This document shows positions 9,244-17,570 of a stretch of DNA of 64,000 nt, piece by piece. The notes beneath the pieces were generated by a model. It worked only from the letters and a program-made list of their open reading frames with translations, did not search any database and was not told where the DNA came from. This DNA comes from Acidimicrobiales bacterium (GTDB taxonomy: Bacteria; Actinomycetota; Acidimicrobiia; Acidimicrobiales; SHLQ01). The stretch's first letter is position 1. The number at the start of each line of letters is the position of its first letter. A program made the position numbers and the translations under genes. Location of the stretch: assembly GCA_020629635.1 (NCBI GenBank), contig JAHDCX010000013.1:62001-126000 (forward strand), given 5' to 3'.

Positions 9244-9954
9244 TCAGACCGGTTCGGTGATGGCCTCCATCATCACGTCCACGTGGTCGCTGTAGACCCC
9301 GTCGAGGCCCATCCGGATGAGATTGTCGAGGATTCGTCGGTGTTGGGCGTCCCAGCCGAAGCACACCCGGTCGAACCGATGGAACAACGTGGCGAGCCCC
9401 CCGGTCCACTCTTGCTGGCGGAGGTTGACTGCGTCGATACCCACGCGTGCCAGATCTGCGGCACGCCGTTCGGGACCATGTTCCATGGTCTTGAGGGTCG
9501 TCGAGTCGACCAGGCGAACGTGGGCGTCCTGGCCCCGCCATTCGGCGAGCCACTCCCAGTTCGGATGGCAGAGCCACAGATGTGAGCGGGTGATCGGATC
9601 CAGTTCGCCCGCCCACGCCATCAGTGGCCCCATCGCCTCTGTCGTTTTGACGTCGATGGAGACGTCCGTTCCGTCCGGAACACGGTCGATCAGCTCAGGA
9701 AGCGTGATCCACGAGGCCGGCAGCTCGGACCGGTTCATCGACGAGATTCGTCGTCGCCGAAGCCCAATCGTGCCGTCATGGGTCAGGATCAAGGCGTTGT
9801 CGGCGGTGAGCCAGACATCGGACTCGATGCCCGTCGCCCCGAGTCGAATGGCCAGATCGAAGGCGTCGGCGGTGTTTTCTTCCGCGTGGGCCTTGGCTCC
9901 ACGGTGCGCGAAACCGATTGGCGTGTCGAGAAGGGACGGGAGACGCATGCCCAT
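9244..9954 (-). CDS. Glycerophosphodiester phosphodiesterase family protein
   Basis: Predicted cytosolic GDPD-fold enzyme, 236 residues, hydrolysing glycerophosphodiesters to an alcohol and glycerol 3-phosphate. Catalytic and metal residues are seen: His17-Arg18 in GFAHRGA, Glu26-Asn27-Thr in AEENTADAF, Glu44 and Asp46 in IESDVWLT, and His59 in ILTHDG. There is no signal peptide, unlike periplasmic GlpQ. It is convergent with lepB2. A CACAAT hexamer at 9961-9966 lies six bases before the start, with TTGCGT 17 bases further upstream, so the message may be leaderless. Confidence 0.9.
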   Translation of the reverse strand: MGMRLPSLLDTPIGFAHRGAKAHAEENTADAFDLAIRLGATGIESDVWLTADNALILTHDGTIGLRRRRISSMNRSELPASWITLPELIDRVPDGTDVSIDVKTTEAMGPLMAWAGELDPITRSHLWLCHPNWEWLAEWRGQDAHVRLVDSTTLKTMEHGPERRAADLARVGIDAVNLRQQEWTGGLATLFHRFDRVCFGWDAQHRRILDNLIRMGLDGVYSDHVDVMMEAITEPV

Positions 9955-10134
9955 GCCCGGATTGTGTCCCGGTCACGCCTCCAACGCAATGCCAGGACCA
10001 ATGGGTCCAACGGGGTGGCCGAGGTGAGCGAACCGGCCCAAGTCATCACGGTCGAAATAGGTCGTGGGGGCCTCAAGGGTGCCGACCCCAAGGCCGAACA
10101 ATCCCCTGTAACCACAGGGAGCGTGAAGCGGGAT
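9955..10134. promoter_or_regulatory. Divergent intergenic region with small hairpin
   Basis: This 180-bp gap separates the minus-strand GDPD gene from the plus-strand zinc-ribbon gene. A six-base-pair hairpin (CCCTGT 10104-10109, ACAGGG 10114-10119, loop AACC) lies 15 bases before the downstream ATG. There is no T-run after it, so it is not a normal terminator. No known riboswitch is recognisable. Confidence 0.3.
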
Positions 10135-10467
10135 ATGGCAACGATTCGAGCGAGCTGTCCAGATTGCGGAGACGTGGAACTCACCACGGACGACGTCAAG
10201 GTGCGAGTGTGCCTCGACGACGATCGTGGGGAGTATCGGTTCACGTGCCCCATCTGCACGATGGTCGTCGTCAAGCCGGCGGAGCATCGAACGATCGATC
10301 TCCTGGTGGCGTCGGGTGTGCACATGGATACATGGACGCTGCCGGCCGAACTGTTCGAGACCCGGACGGGTCGGCGTATCAGCCACGACGACATCTTGGA
10401 TTTCCATCGTCTGCTCGCAGACGAGGACGCGATCGCCGAAGCGCTCGCCTCGATCTCTGAGCGCTGA
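10135..10467 (+). CDS. Zinc-ribbon protein, function unknown
   Basis: A 110-residue protein with an N-terminal four-cysteine zinc ribbon: CPDC at residues 8-11 and CPIC at about 41-44. The second half is helical (LLVASGVHMDTWTLPAELFE, then SHDDILDFHRLLADEDAIAE). ATG 10135 was chosen because coding character starts there; AAGCGGGA just upstream is a weak ribosome-binding site. It ends 39 bases before tatB. It could be a nucleic-acid-binding or scaffold protein; I do not recognise the family. Confidence 0.75.
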   Translation: MATIRASCPDCGDVELTTDDVKVRVCLDDDRGEYRFTCPICTMVVVKPAEHRTIDLLVASGVHMDTWTLPAELFETRTGRRISHDDILDFHRLLADEDAIAEALASISER

Positions 10468-10494
10468 CGCCATCACCCATTGGGGTGTGAGCGG

Positions 10495-10500
10495 TAGGCT
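10495..10500 (+). promoter_or_regulatory. -10 element (TAGGCT) of leaderless tatB promoter
   Basis: TAGGCT ends six bases before the tatB ATG at 10507, with no room for a ribosome-binding site. The same hexamer and the same six-base gap occur before the genes at 30993, 32325 and (minus strand) 30970. Confidence 0.55.
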
Positions 10501-10506
10501 CGCTGC

Positions 10507-10947
10507 ATGCTCAACGTCGGAGGTGGGGAACTCCTCATCATCCTGCTCTTGGCGCTGATCGTCCTTGGTCCGACTCGGTTGCCCGAGGCGGCCCGAACGA
10601 TCGGAAAGGTCGTGTCCGAGGCGCGCAAGATCTCGCAGGGCTTTCAGCGAGAGTTCCGCGAAGCGATGGATGATCCCGTCGCCGCGGCGATGAAGGATCG
10701 TGACGACAACGCCGCGCTTCCACCGGTCGCCGATTCGGATCCGTTTCACGCTGCCGATTCGAGCGCGTCGATCGGCGTCGAACCTCCGGTGGCTGCAGAG
10801 GAAACTGCGACTGCGGATGCGCCAGTCGGTGAGTCATCCAACGAACCTGTACAGGCCACCTCCAGCGAGCCTGTAGAGGCCCTCGTCGAGCCGGAACCCG
10901 ACACCCCGGGGTTCGACGAGCCGCCTCCGATGCCGAGCGACCGATGA
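10507..10947 (+). CDS. tatB: Twin-arginine translocase TatA/TatB-type subunit
   Basis: Small Tat subunit for export of folded proteins, 146 residues. One N-terminal membrane helix (LLIILLLALIVLG), the hinge GPTRLPEAAR, then an amphipathic helix (TIGKVVSEARKISQGFQREF). The VLGPxRLP signature is closer to TatB than to TatA, although the mycobacterial gene at this position is called tatA. The C-terminal 80 residues are acidic and Pro/Ser/Ala-rich. Its last four bases overlap the start of tatC. Confidence 0.9.
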   Translation: MLNVGGGELLIILLLALIVLGPTRLPEAARTIGKVVSEARKISQGFQREFREAMDDPVAAAMKDRDDNAALPPVADSDPFHAADSSASIGVEPPVAAEETATADAPVGESSNEPVQATSSEPVEALVEPEPDTPGFDEPPPMPSDR

Positions 10948-11726
10948 CCGATCGGCCGATCGCCGCAACCGGCGAAATGACGCTGATCGAGCACCTCACC
11001 GAGCTGAGACAGCGCCTCATCAAGTGCGCGATGGCGATCGCCGTCGGCGCAGTCGTGTGCCTCGTCTTCTACAACCGAATCTTCGACGCGTTGGTCGACC
11101 CGTACTGCACTGCGCTCGACGAGCTCGACGTCGAGTCCGAACTGCTCACCGAGTGCGTCCTGGTCCTTCGTGAGCCGCTCGAAGGCTTCTCGCTGGTGCT
11201 CACGGTCGCCGGATACGGCGGACTCATGCTGGCGATTCCGGTCGTGCTGTGGCAGCTGTGGCAGTTCGTCGTGCCTGGGCTCTACCCCCACGAGAAACGT
11301 TGGGCGGTGCCGTTCGTCGTCGCGGGTGCGCTCCTGTTTCTGTTCGGGTCGGCCCTGGCCTACTGGAGCGTGCCACGGGCTCTTGGATTCTTGCTCGACG
11401 TCGCCGGCCCGAACGTCGCGCCATTCCTCGGCCCCGGGCCCTATCTCTCGTTCATCATCAAGATGCTCGTGGCCTTTGGTCTCGGTTTTCAGTTCCCGCT
11501 CATCTTGATCATGTTGCAGCTGATCGGGCTGGTCACCATCGACCAGCTCAGAGCTGGGCGCCGGTACGCGATCGTCGGCATTGTCGTGCTCGTCGCGGTG
11601 CTGACGCCATCGGGGGACCCGATCACCTTGATGGTCCTGTCGGTGCCGATGTACATCTTCTACGAGGCCGCCATCATCTTCGGCGCCGTGCGGAAACGGC
11701 GAGCCAAGGCGGCCGCAGCCGCCTGA
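10944..11726 (+). CDS. tatC: Twin-arginine translocase subunit TatC
   Basis: Six-helix membrane receptor of the Tat system, 260 residues, which recognises the twin-arginine signal. The cytoplasmic N-terminus MTLIEHLTELRQRLIKC is the conserved TatC entry segment. VPGLYPHEKRW with the following helix, and the FQFPLILIMLQLIGLV helix, are also typical. ATGA overlaps link it to tatB upstream and, by one base, to helY downstream, the same order as in mycobacteria. Confidence 0.96.
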   Translation: MTDRPIAATGEMTLIEHLTELRQRLIKCAMAIAVGAVVCLVFYNRIFDALVDPYCTALDELDVESELLTECVLVLREPLEGFSLVLTVAGYGGLMLAIPVVLWQLWQFVVPGLYPHEKRWAVPFVVAGALLFLFGSALAYWSVPRALGFLLDVAGPNVAPFLGPGPYLSFIIKMLVAFGLGFQFPLILIMLQLIGLVTIDQLRAGRRYAIVGIVVLVAVLTPSGDPITLMVLSVPMYIFYEAAIIFGAVRKRRAKAAAAA

Positions 11727-14215
11727 TGCCACCACAACGGCCCGGTGCGGACTTCGCCCTCGATCCTTTCCAACAGGAGTCGATGGCGCACCTCGACGAG
11801 GGGCGGTCGGTGGTCGTCTCCGCACCAACCGGCAGCGGGAAAACCCTCGTCGCCGAGCATGCACTCGCCGCAGCACTTCAGGGTGGGCGCCGGGGGGTTT
11901 ACACGACCCCGATCAAGGCGTTGTCAAACCAGAAGTTCCGGGACCTCGGAGAATGGGCGGGGGTGGACAACGTCGGGCTTCTGACCGGGGACAACTCGAT
12001 CAACGGAGACGCCGCCATCGTCGTGATGACCACCGAAGTCCTCCGCAACATGCTCTACTCCGAACCAGAGCGCCTGTCCGACACCGATGTCGTGGTCATG
12101 GACGAAGTCCACTACCTGCAGGACACGTTTCGGGGACCCGTTTGGGAAGAGGTGATCATTCACCTCCCGAGCCACATCCGTGTGGTCGCGCTGTCCGCGA
12201 CGGTCTCCAACGCAGACGAACTGGCCGCCTGGATCACCGAGGTCCATGGCCCGTGCCACGCCGTCACCGAGACCAAACGGCCGGTTCGGCTCCACAACAG
12301 CTTCATCGTCTCGGAGAAGTCAAGCGACCGCCTGCACGTCGTTCCGACGATGAAGAAGGGCCGACCCAATCCCGAAGGCCGTCGCTTCGATCCGAGTGAT
12401 CGGGACCGACGGCGACGTTCTCGTCATGCCCCTGCGCCAAAGCAGCGCCGACCGTGGCGAACGACCCGCCGAGTCGAGGTGGTCGCCGAGCTCGATCGAC
12501 GAGGCCTGCTGCCCGCGATCACGTTCATCTTCTCGCGCGCCGGTTGTGACGACGCCGTTCAGCAGCTTCGTAACTCCCATATCGACCTCACCTCTGACAA
12601 CGAGCGCACCCGAATCGATGCGATCGTGGAGCGTCGCACCGGACACCTCGACGACCGTGATCGGGTTGCGCTCGGCCATGCGGCGTGGGCTGCAGGACTC
12701 CGACGAGGTATCGCCGCTCACCACGCGGGGATGGTGCCCCTCTACAAGGAAACCGTCGAAGAACTCTTCATCCAGGGACTCCTGAAGTGCGTCTTCGCCA
12801 CAGAGACGTTGGCCCTCGGCATCAACATGCCGGCCCGAACGGTGATCATCGAGCGACTCACCAAGTTCACCGGTGAGCGCCACGAGTTGTTGACACCGAG
12901 CGATTTCACCCAGCTCACCGGGCGAGCGGGACGGCGTGGACTCGACGATGTCGGACATGCATGGGTGTTGTGGTCACCATTCACCACCTTCGACGACGTC
13001 TCGTCCCTCGCACGATCGACAGCGTTCGAGCTGCGATCAGCGTTTCGGCCGACCTACAACATGACCTGTCACCTGGTCGACCGATTCACCCGAAAGCACG
13101 CGCTCGAGCTCGTGAAAGACTCCTTTGGGCAGTTCCAAGCGGATCGGCTCGTGCTCGAACTCGAGGCTCGAGCCGACTCGTTGCGCCGCCAGCTCGGTGA
13201 ACCCGATGAGGCGACGTCCATCGACGTGGATCGTGGCGAGATCGAAAAAGCGCTCGGCTCCCTGAAGCCGGGCGACATCATCGATGCGTCTGGGCGCACC
13301 GTTGTCGTCCTCTCGTCCACCTGGCGTCGCCGAGAAGCCCGGGTGAAGGTCGTCGACCGGGATGGCGAGGAGCACCAGCTCGACGTGGAGGCGCTCTCCG
13401 ACGCACCGGTGGTCGTCGGCCAAGCGCGATTGCCCGAACCGTTCAACCCGACGAGCCGGTCGCACCAACACGACCTCGTCGGCCAGCTCCGGAACACCCG
13501 GCGTCGCTCGAAGGGCAAACGGAAGTCGCCGAACCGCCCGTCGGATCTGCAGCCCGCACCGTGGACCAACGAGCGGAACCGAAATGTCCGGCGGGAGCTG
13601 CGACGGATCGAGGCACGCATGGCCGAGCGAAAGGGCCGCCTCGACGAACGATTTGCTTCGGTCGTCGGACTGTTGACCGAGACCGGCTACATCCACGAAT
13701 GGACACTCACCGAACGCGGGACAGTCCTGCTCGGAACGTTCCACGAACTCGATCTGGTGCTGGTTCAATCGTTGCTCGCCGGCCATCTCGACGGGCAGGA
13801 CGCGCCCACGCTCGCCGGTCTCGTGTCGTGTTTCGTTCATGAGCCGCGGGGCCGCGACACCGACGATGAGCCGTGGTTTCCCTCCGAGAAAGCCCGCCTG
13901 GCCCACGAAGGAATCCAAGCGCACGCACGCGAGGTCCGGCGGCTCGAGTCCGCATACGGCCTCCCGGAGTGCCGCCTGCTGGATCCCGGGTTGGTTGGCG
14001 CCACCCACGGATGGGCAGCCGGAGGCGACCTCGGCGACATCCTGGCCGACGAAGACCTGTCTGGCGGCGATTTCGTTCGCACGATGAAGCAGGTGGTCGA
14101 CCTGTGTTCACAGATCGCCCGTGTCGCGCCGCTCGCCGACACCCGCAGGACCGCGCACCAGGCGGTCGAGCAGATCCAGCGCGGGATCGTCGACGAGCGC
14201 AGCACGGCGCCATGA
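11726..14215 (+). CDS. helY: HelY, Ski2/Mtr4-like DEVH-box RNA helicase
   Basis: Superfamily 2 helicase of 829 residues, the actinobacterial relative of Ski2 and Mtr4 exosome helicases. Walker A is APTGSGKT (33-40), motif Ib TPIKALSNQK, motif II DEVH (126-129), motif III LSAT, and motif VI QLTGRAGRRGLD. A basic insertion (residues about 215-260) and a long C-terminal DSHCT-like region follow. The ATG overlaps the tatC stop by one base; a much longer open frame upstream is only tatC read out of frame. Its role is probably RNA unwinding or decay; the substrate is unknown. Confidence 0.93.
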   Translation: MPPQRPGADFALDPFQQESMAHLDEGRSVVVSAPTGSGKTLVAEHALAAALQGGRRGVYTTPIKALSNQKFRDLGEWAGVDNVGLLTGDNSINGDAAIVVMTTEVLRNMLYSEPERLSDTDVVVMDEVHYLQDTFRGPVWEEVIIHLPSHIRVVALSATVSNADELAAWITEVHGPCHAVTETKRPVRLHNSFIVSEKSSDRLHVVPTMKKGRPNPEGRRFDPSDRDRRRRSRHAPAPKQRRPWRTTRRVEVVAELDRRGLLPAITFIFSRAGCDDAVQQLRNSHIDLTSDNERTRIDAIVERRTGHLDDRDRVALGHAAWAAGLRRGIAAHHAGMVPLYKETVEELFIQGLLKCVFATETLALGINMPARTVIIERLTKFTGERHELLTPSDFTQLTGRAGRRGLDDVGHAWVLWSPFTTFDDVSSLARSTAFELRSAFRPTYNMTCHLVDRFTRKHALELVKDSFGQFQADRLVLELEARADSLRRQLGEPDEATSIDVDRGEIEKALGSLKPGDIIDASGRTVVVLSSTWRRREARVKVVDRDGEEHQLDVEALSDAPVVVGQARLPEPFNPTSRSHQHDLVGQLRNTRRRSKGKRKSPNRPSDLQPAPWTNERNRNVRRELRRIEARMAERKGRLDERFASVVGLLTETGYIHEWTLTERGTVLLGTFHELDLVLVQSLLAGHLDGQDAPTLAGLVSCFVHEPRGRDTDDEPWFPSEKARLAHEGIQAHAREVRRLESAYGLPECRLLDPGLVGATHGWAAGGDLGDILADEDLSGGDFVRTMKQVVDLCSQIARVAPLADTRRTAHQAVEQIQRGIVDERSTAP

Positions 14216-14835
14216 CGATCGAGCGGGGGAGTGATTGGGGTCGACGGGCTACCTTCGACCCAACCCTGCCCGTCGTGGGATCCGACGCCGAGTTCGCGGC
14301 GTTGTTCGAGATCGACGGCACGGGAACGGTGACGGGCCCCGAACTCGCCGCCGTCACGATGGGCGACCTCTCTCGCACCCTCGGAAGCTCCCGCCAGGAT
14401 CTATCCATCATTCAGGGACCGACGGCGGTGACGGCGCTCCCAATCGATCTGGGGGTGATCACCGATGCACGGGGCGACCGGCAGCTCTTCGTGGCCTCCG
14501 TCGTCGTCCGGCGACCGCTCTGGGGCGCTGGCAGCACCGTTGCCTGCAACGTCCCATTCGTCGGGGACTGGAATCTCGCACCGCGCGCCCATCCCAACGA
14601 CGGCGCGCTCGACATCGTCGTGTCCGAGCTCTCGTTCGGCGACCGCATGAAGGCTCGATCACGCCTCCCAACCGGCTCGCACGTGCCGCATCCGGACCTT
14701 CGAATACGACGGGCGGCGGCGGCATCGATCGACGTGCCGGCGCGGGCTCGTGTGTTCGTCGACGGGGTGTCTCGCCCGCTCTCCGGCCCACTCCAGGTGA
14801 CGGTCGTTCCCGATGCAACCGCGGTGGCCGTCTGA
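14212..14835 (+). CDS. Stand-alone lipid/diacylglycerol-kinase C-terminal-like domain protein
   Basis: A 207-residue protein resembling the C-terminal beta-sandwich half of YegS/DgkB lipid kinases. Visible signatures are FVGDWNLAPRAHPNDGALDIVV, a close match to the family block around an APxAxPxDGxLDV core, and VFVDGVSRPLSGPLQVTVVP, matching the DGEPxxxPxxxxVxP ending. The N-terminal catalytic half with the GGDGT motif is absent, so kinase activity is unlikely. ATGA overlap with helY couples the two genes. It could bind lipid or regulate a kinase encoded elsewhere. Confidence 0.7.
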   Translation: MTIERGSDWGRRATFDPTLPVVGSDAEFAALFEIDGTGTVTGPELAAVTMGDLSRTLGSSRQDLSIIQGPTAVTALPIDLGVITDARGDRQLFVASVVVRRPLWGAGSTVACNVPFVGDWNLAPRAHPNDGALDIVVSELSFGDRMKARSRLPTGSHVPHPDLRIRRAAAASIDVPARARVFVDGVSRPLSGPLQVTVVPDATAVAV

Positions 14836-14839
14836 CACG

Positions 14840-14845
14840 TATCGT
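14840..14845 (+). promoter_or_regulatory. -10 element (TATCGT) before the ThyX-like gene
   Basis: The hexamer ends eight bases before the GTG at 14854 and lies five bases after the preceding stop codon, suggesting a separate, nearly leaderless transcript. Confidence 0.4.
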
Positions 14846-14853
14846 GTGGGCCC

Positions 14854-16464
14854 GTGACGCCCTACGACGCCGAGTCCTTCACCCCCGAAGAAGCCGACGT
14901 CCTTCGGCGGTACTTCACGAACCTCGACCAGCCGGTCTTCGCACTGGTCAACCTGCCAGAGGTCGTGAAAGGCGCGCTCTTTGCTCGGTACAGCCGATCA
15001 CCGAAGAGCCTTCGGCGGCTCTTCCTGGACGAGTTCGTTCAGGATCTCGACGTCAGCGGCGACGAATCGATCGATGCAACGGTTGGGCTTCGGCGGGCCG
15101 AGGAACTCTACGACCGTGTCTTCTTCCAATACGGCGACGACTCCGTCGCACAGCTCGGCGGCATTCATCTCGCCTGTGAGCAGGCCTCGAACGTGTTGAC
15201 CAAGGTCCTCGAGTGGGGACGCCTGATGTCCTATCTCGAGCAGTCCACTCGTTACATCCGTTACGACGAGCGCCTCGGTGGCCGATACCGCTTCTATCGC
15301 GATGCCGACATCTTGAACTCCGTGCATGGCACCCGATACGTCGGCGAACTCGACCGGATGTTCGACGTGTACTCGGGACTGATCGATCCCATGGAACGGC
15401 ATCATCGTGAGCGCACGCCCAAGACCGATGCTGACGCCGACATTGCCTACAAGATGGCGATCCGGGCGAAGGCCCTCGATTCGATTCGGGGACTGCTTCC
15501 GGCGGCGTCGTTGTCGAATGTCGGGATCTACGGCACGGGGCAGGCGTACGAGGCGTTGCTGTTGCGAATGCGCGCCAGTCCACTTCCCGAAGCGCGGGCC
15601 TACAGCGATCTCATTCTCCATGAACTGCGGAAAGTGATCCCGTCGTTCCTCAAGCGCGTGGATCTACCCGACCGCGGTGAACGGACAAGCGCCTACCTAC
15701 GCGACAACAACGACGCCATGGCGGCTATCGCCGACCGCCTCCTGACCGACGCGCCCTCACCGGAGCCGGGCCCGGAGGTCGATCTCGTCGACTTCGACCC
15801 GGACGCCGAGGTGAAGCTCGTCACGGCGATGCTGTACCCGTTGTCCTCGCTCGGCGAGCGGGAACTCGTCCGACAGGTCCAGGCGATGACCACCGACGAG
15901 CGCATGACGGTGATGCGGACCTATGTGGGGGAGCGGTCGAACCGTCGCCACAAGCCCGGTCGAGCCCTCGAACGCGTCGACTACCGCTTTGACGTGCTCG
16001 GCGACTACGGAGCGTTCCGTGACCTCCAGCGCCACCGAATGATGACCATCGAATGGCAGCCGCTCTCGACCCGCCACGGATTCGTGATGCCCGACTCGGT
16101 TGTCGAAGCTGGCCACGAACACGCCTTTGAGGACGTGATGGCTCGATCCGCTGCACTCTACGAGTCGCTGATTGACGACTTCCCCGCACAGGCGCCCTAC
16201 GCGGTGGCGCTCGGCTATCGGGTCCGGTACTCGATGCAGATGAATGCGCGTGCAGCGATGCACATGCTCGAGCTCCGATCTGCTCCGCAGGGGCACGAGG
16301 CGTACCGAAGTGTCGCCCAGCAAATGCATGTCCAGATCGCCGAACGTGCGGGGCATCGCGTCGTTGCCGAGATGATGCGCTTCGTCGACCACACCGGCGG
16401 CGATGGGCTGGAGCGCCTTGCCGCAGAGAACACGATCGCACAACGGCGGTCCACCACCAGCTGA
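14854..16464 (+). CDS. thyX: Double-domain FAD-dependent thymidylate synthase (ThyX) family protein
   Basis: A 536-residue protein about twice the length of normal ThyX, with two ThyX-like halves. The N-terminal half has LMSYLEQSTRYIRY (124-137), matching the S-x-x-(E/Q)-Q-S-x-R-Y nucleotide-binding loop, but the preceding RHR is reduced to EWGR (120-123). The C-terminal half has an intact RHR at 393-395 (LQRHRMMTIEWQPLSTRHGF), with two extra residues before the conserved Ser405. ThyX normally makes dTMP from dUMP with methylene-tetrahydrofolate, FAD and NADPH. Whether this protein does so is open. GTG start supported by the -10 element at 14840. Confidence 0.85.
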   Translation: MTPYDAESFTPEEADVLRRYFTNLDQPVFALVNLPEVVKGALFARYSRSPKSLRRLFLDEFVQDLDVSGDESIDATVGLRRAEELYDRVFFQYGDDSVAQLGGIHLACEQASNVLTKVLEWGRLMSYLEQSTRYIRYDERLGGRYRFYRDADILNSVHGTRYVGELDRMFDVYSGLIDPMERHHRERTPKTDADADIAYKMAIRAKALDSIRGLLPAASLSNVGIYGTGQAYEALLLRMRASPLPEARAYSDLILHELRKVIPSFLKRVDLPDRGERTSAYLRDNNDAMAAIADRLLTDAPSPEPGPEVDLVDFDPDAEVKLVTAMLYPLSSLGERELVRQVQAMTTDERMTVMRTYVGERSNRRHKPGRALERVDYRFDVLGDYGAFRDLQRHRMMTIEWQPLSTRHGFVMPDSVVEAGHEHAFEDVMARSAALYESLIDDFPAQAPYAVALGYRVRYSMQMNARAAMHMLELRSAPQGHEAYRSVAQQMHVQIAERAGHRVVAEMMRFVDHTGGDGLERLAAENTIAQRRSTTS

Positions 16465-16513
16465 GGTCCGGGCAAAAAATCTCGGGAGGCGGTGTGTCTC
16501 GCGATTTTGCGCC

Positions 16514-16519
16514 TATATT
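16514..16519 (+). promoter_or_regulatory. Candidate -10 element (TATATT)
   Basis: TATATT stands out in GC-rich DNA 34 bases before the ATG of the acidic protein gene, with GAGGA at 16546-16550 serving as ribosome-binding site. No convincing -35 is visible at 16-18 bases upstream. Confidence 0.4.
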
Positions 16520-16553
16520 CCCGGAGGACCCAGACACCTGAACCCGAGGAACA

Positions 16554-17027
16554 ATGTCTGACGAAGAAATCGACGACGACCTCGAACTCGACGAAGACGA
16601 GCTCGACGAAGACGACATCGACGAAGACGACATCGACGAAGACGAGCTCGATCCCGATCTCGACGGCGAGGACGACGACCTGCCGATCGGCGACGGCGAT
16701 CTCGACGACGACCTCGACGATGACGAGGACGAAGACGAAGACGAAGACGGCGCCGCACCCACCAAGCGGCCGTCTGCCAATGACGATGACGATGAGGAAG
16801 ACGACGACGACGTTGAGGCCGACCTCGACGCAATCCTGCGGGATCGTCTTGTCGCCGGAGACGATGAGGACGAAGACGAGGACGAGGACGCTCCTGCGCC
16901 CCCTCCAGCTGCCGGAAGCGACGTCGCCGCCAAGAGCGATGACGAGCGAACCTGTGAATCCTGTTGGCTGATCAAGCCTCTCGTGCAGTTCCCCGACGAC
17001 GGCGTCATCTGCGTCGACTGCAGCTGA
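16554..17027 (+). CDS. Highly acidic protein with C-terminal zinc ribbon (DUF4193-like)
   Basis: A 157-residue protein; most of residues 1-130 are Asp and Glu in short repeats (ELDEDELDEDDIDEDDIDED and similar). The last 25 residues form a four-cysteine zinc ribbon: CESC and, after 14 residues, CVDC. The layout, an acidic low-complexity front with VEADLDAILRDRL and a terminal ribbon, resembles the actinobacterial DUF4193 family. The ribosome-binding site is GAGGA, three bases before the ATG. It may interact with RNA polymerase or nucleic-acid-binding proteins; no function is established from sequence. Confidence 0.8.
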   Translation: MSDEEIDDDLELDEDELDEDDIDEDDIDEDELDPDLDGEDDDLPIGDGDLDDDLDDDEDEDEDEDGAAPTKRPSANDDDDEEDDDDVEADLDAILRDRLVAGDDEDEDEDEDAPAPPPAAGSDVAAKSDDERTCESCWLIKPLVQFPDDGVICVDCS

Positions 17028-17063
17028 GCGCCAATCGGACCACGGACCGGATCCGTCGACCGG

Positions 17064-17069
17064 TACCCT
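17064..17069 (+). promoter_or_regulatory. -10 element (TACCCT), leaderless
   Basis: The hexamer ends six bases before the ATG at 17076; no Shine-Dalgarno sequence is present. Confidence 0.45.
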
Positions 17070-17075
17070 CCTGAC

Positions 17076-17561
17076 ATGTCCGAAGACACCTCGAATCCCA
17101 CTGATCAGCTTGTCGAGTTGTTCGTGTATGCGCCGGTCGGGCTGGCGCTCGAAGCCGTCGACAACTTCCCGAAGTTCGTCGAACGGGGGCGATCCCAGGT
17201 CACGATTGGGCGTTTCCTCGCAAGAACGGCGGCAAAGCGAGGGGGAGCCTCGATCGAGGCTGTCGCCGATCGTGTGGTGAACGACGCGGCCCAGGTCGTC
17301 GTCGATCTGTTCGGCATCGACCTTCGGGTCGATGGTGACGCAGAGCCCACCGTGCAGCCAACGGCGGACGCAACGATCGTCGCCATCGACGACGCCGAGC
17401 TCCCGATTCCCGAATACGACTCTCAGGCGGCTGCCCAGATCGTCAAGCTCCTCCCGCAGCTCGATCCAGCAGAGCTTCGCACCATTGCCGAACATGAGCG
17501 GACGGGTCGGGCGAGGGTGACCATCCTGCGCAAAGTCGAGCAGCTGCTCGACGACGCCTGA
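17076..17561 (+). CDS. Conserved-looking hypothetical protein
   Basis: A 161-residue soluble protein without signal peptide. The N-terminal helical part (LVELFVYAPVGLALEAVDNF) is followed by an acidic linker. The C-terminal module IPEYDSQAAAQIVKLLPQLDPAELRTIAEHERTGRARVTILRKVEQL resembles a short helical motif I associate with actinobacterial hypothetical proteins, including lipid-droplet-associated ones. That link is weak. It has its own leaderless-type promoter and is followed nine bases later by an acetyltransferase gene. Confidence 0.7.
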   Translation: MSEDTSNPTDQLVELFVYAPVGLALEAVDNFPKFVERGRSQVTIGRFLARTAAKRGGASIEAVADRVVNDAAQVVVDLFGIDLRVDGDAEPTVQPTADATIVAIDDAELPIPEYDSQAAAQIVKLLPQLDPAELRTIAEHERTGRARVTILRKVEQLLDDA

Positions 17562-17570
17562 GCGAGCCAC

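Noticed and set aside
9215-9260. Inverted repeat CCGGT/ACCGG between lepB2 and the GDPD gene as a terminator
   Set aside because: Five base pairs only and no T-run on either strand.
10104-10119. Hairpin upstream of the zinc-ribbon gene as terminator or riboswitch
   Set aside because: Only a 6-bp stem, no T-run and no conserved riboswitch core.
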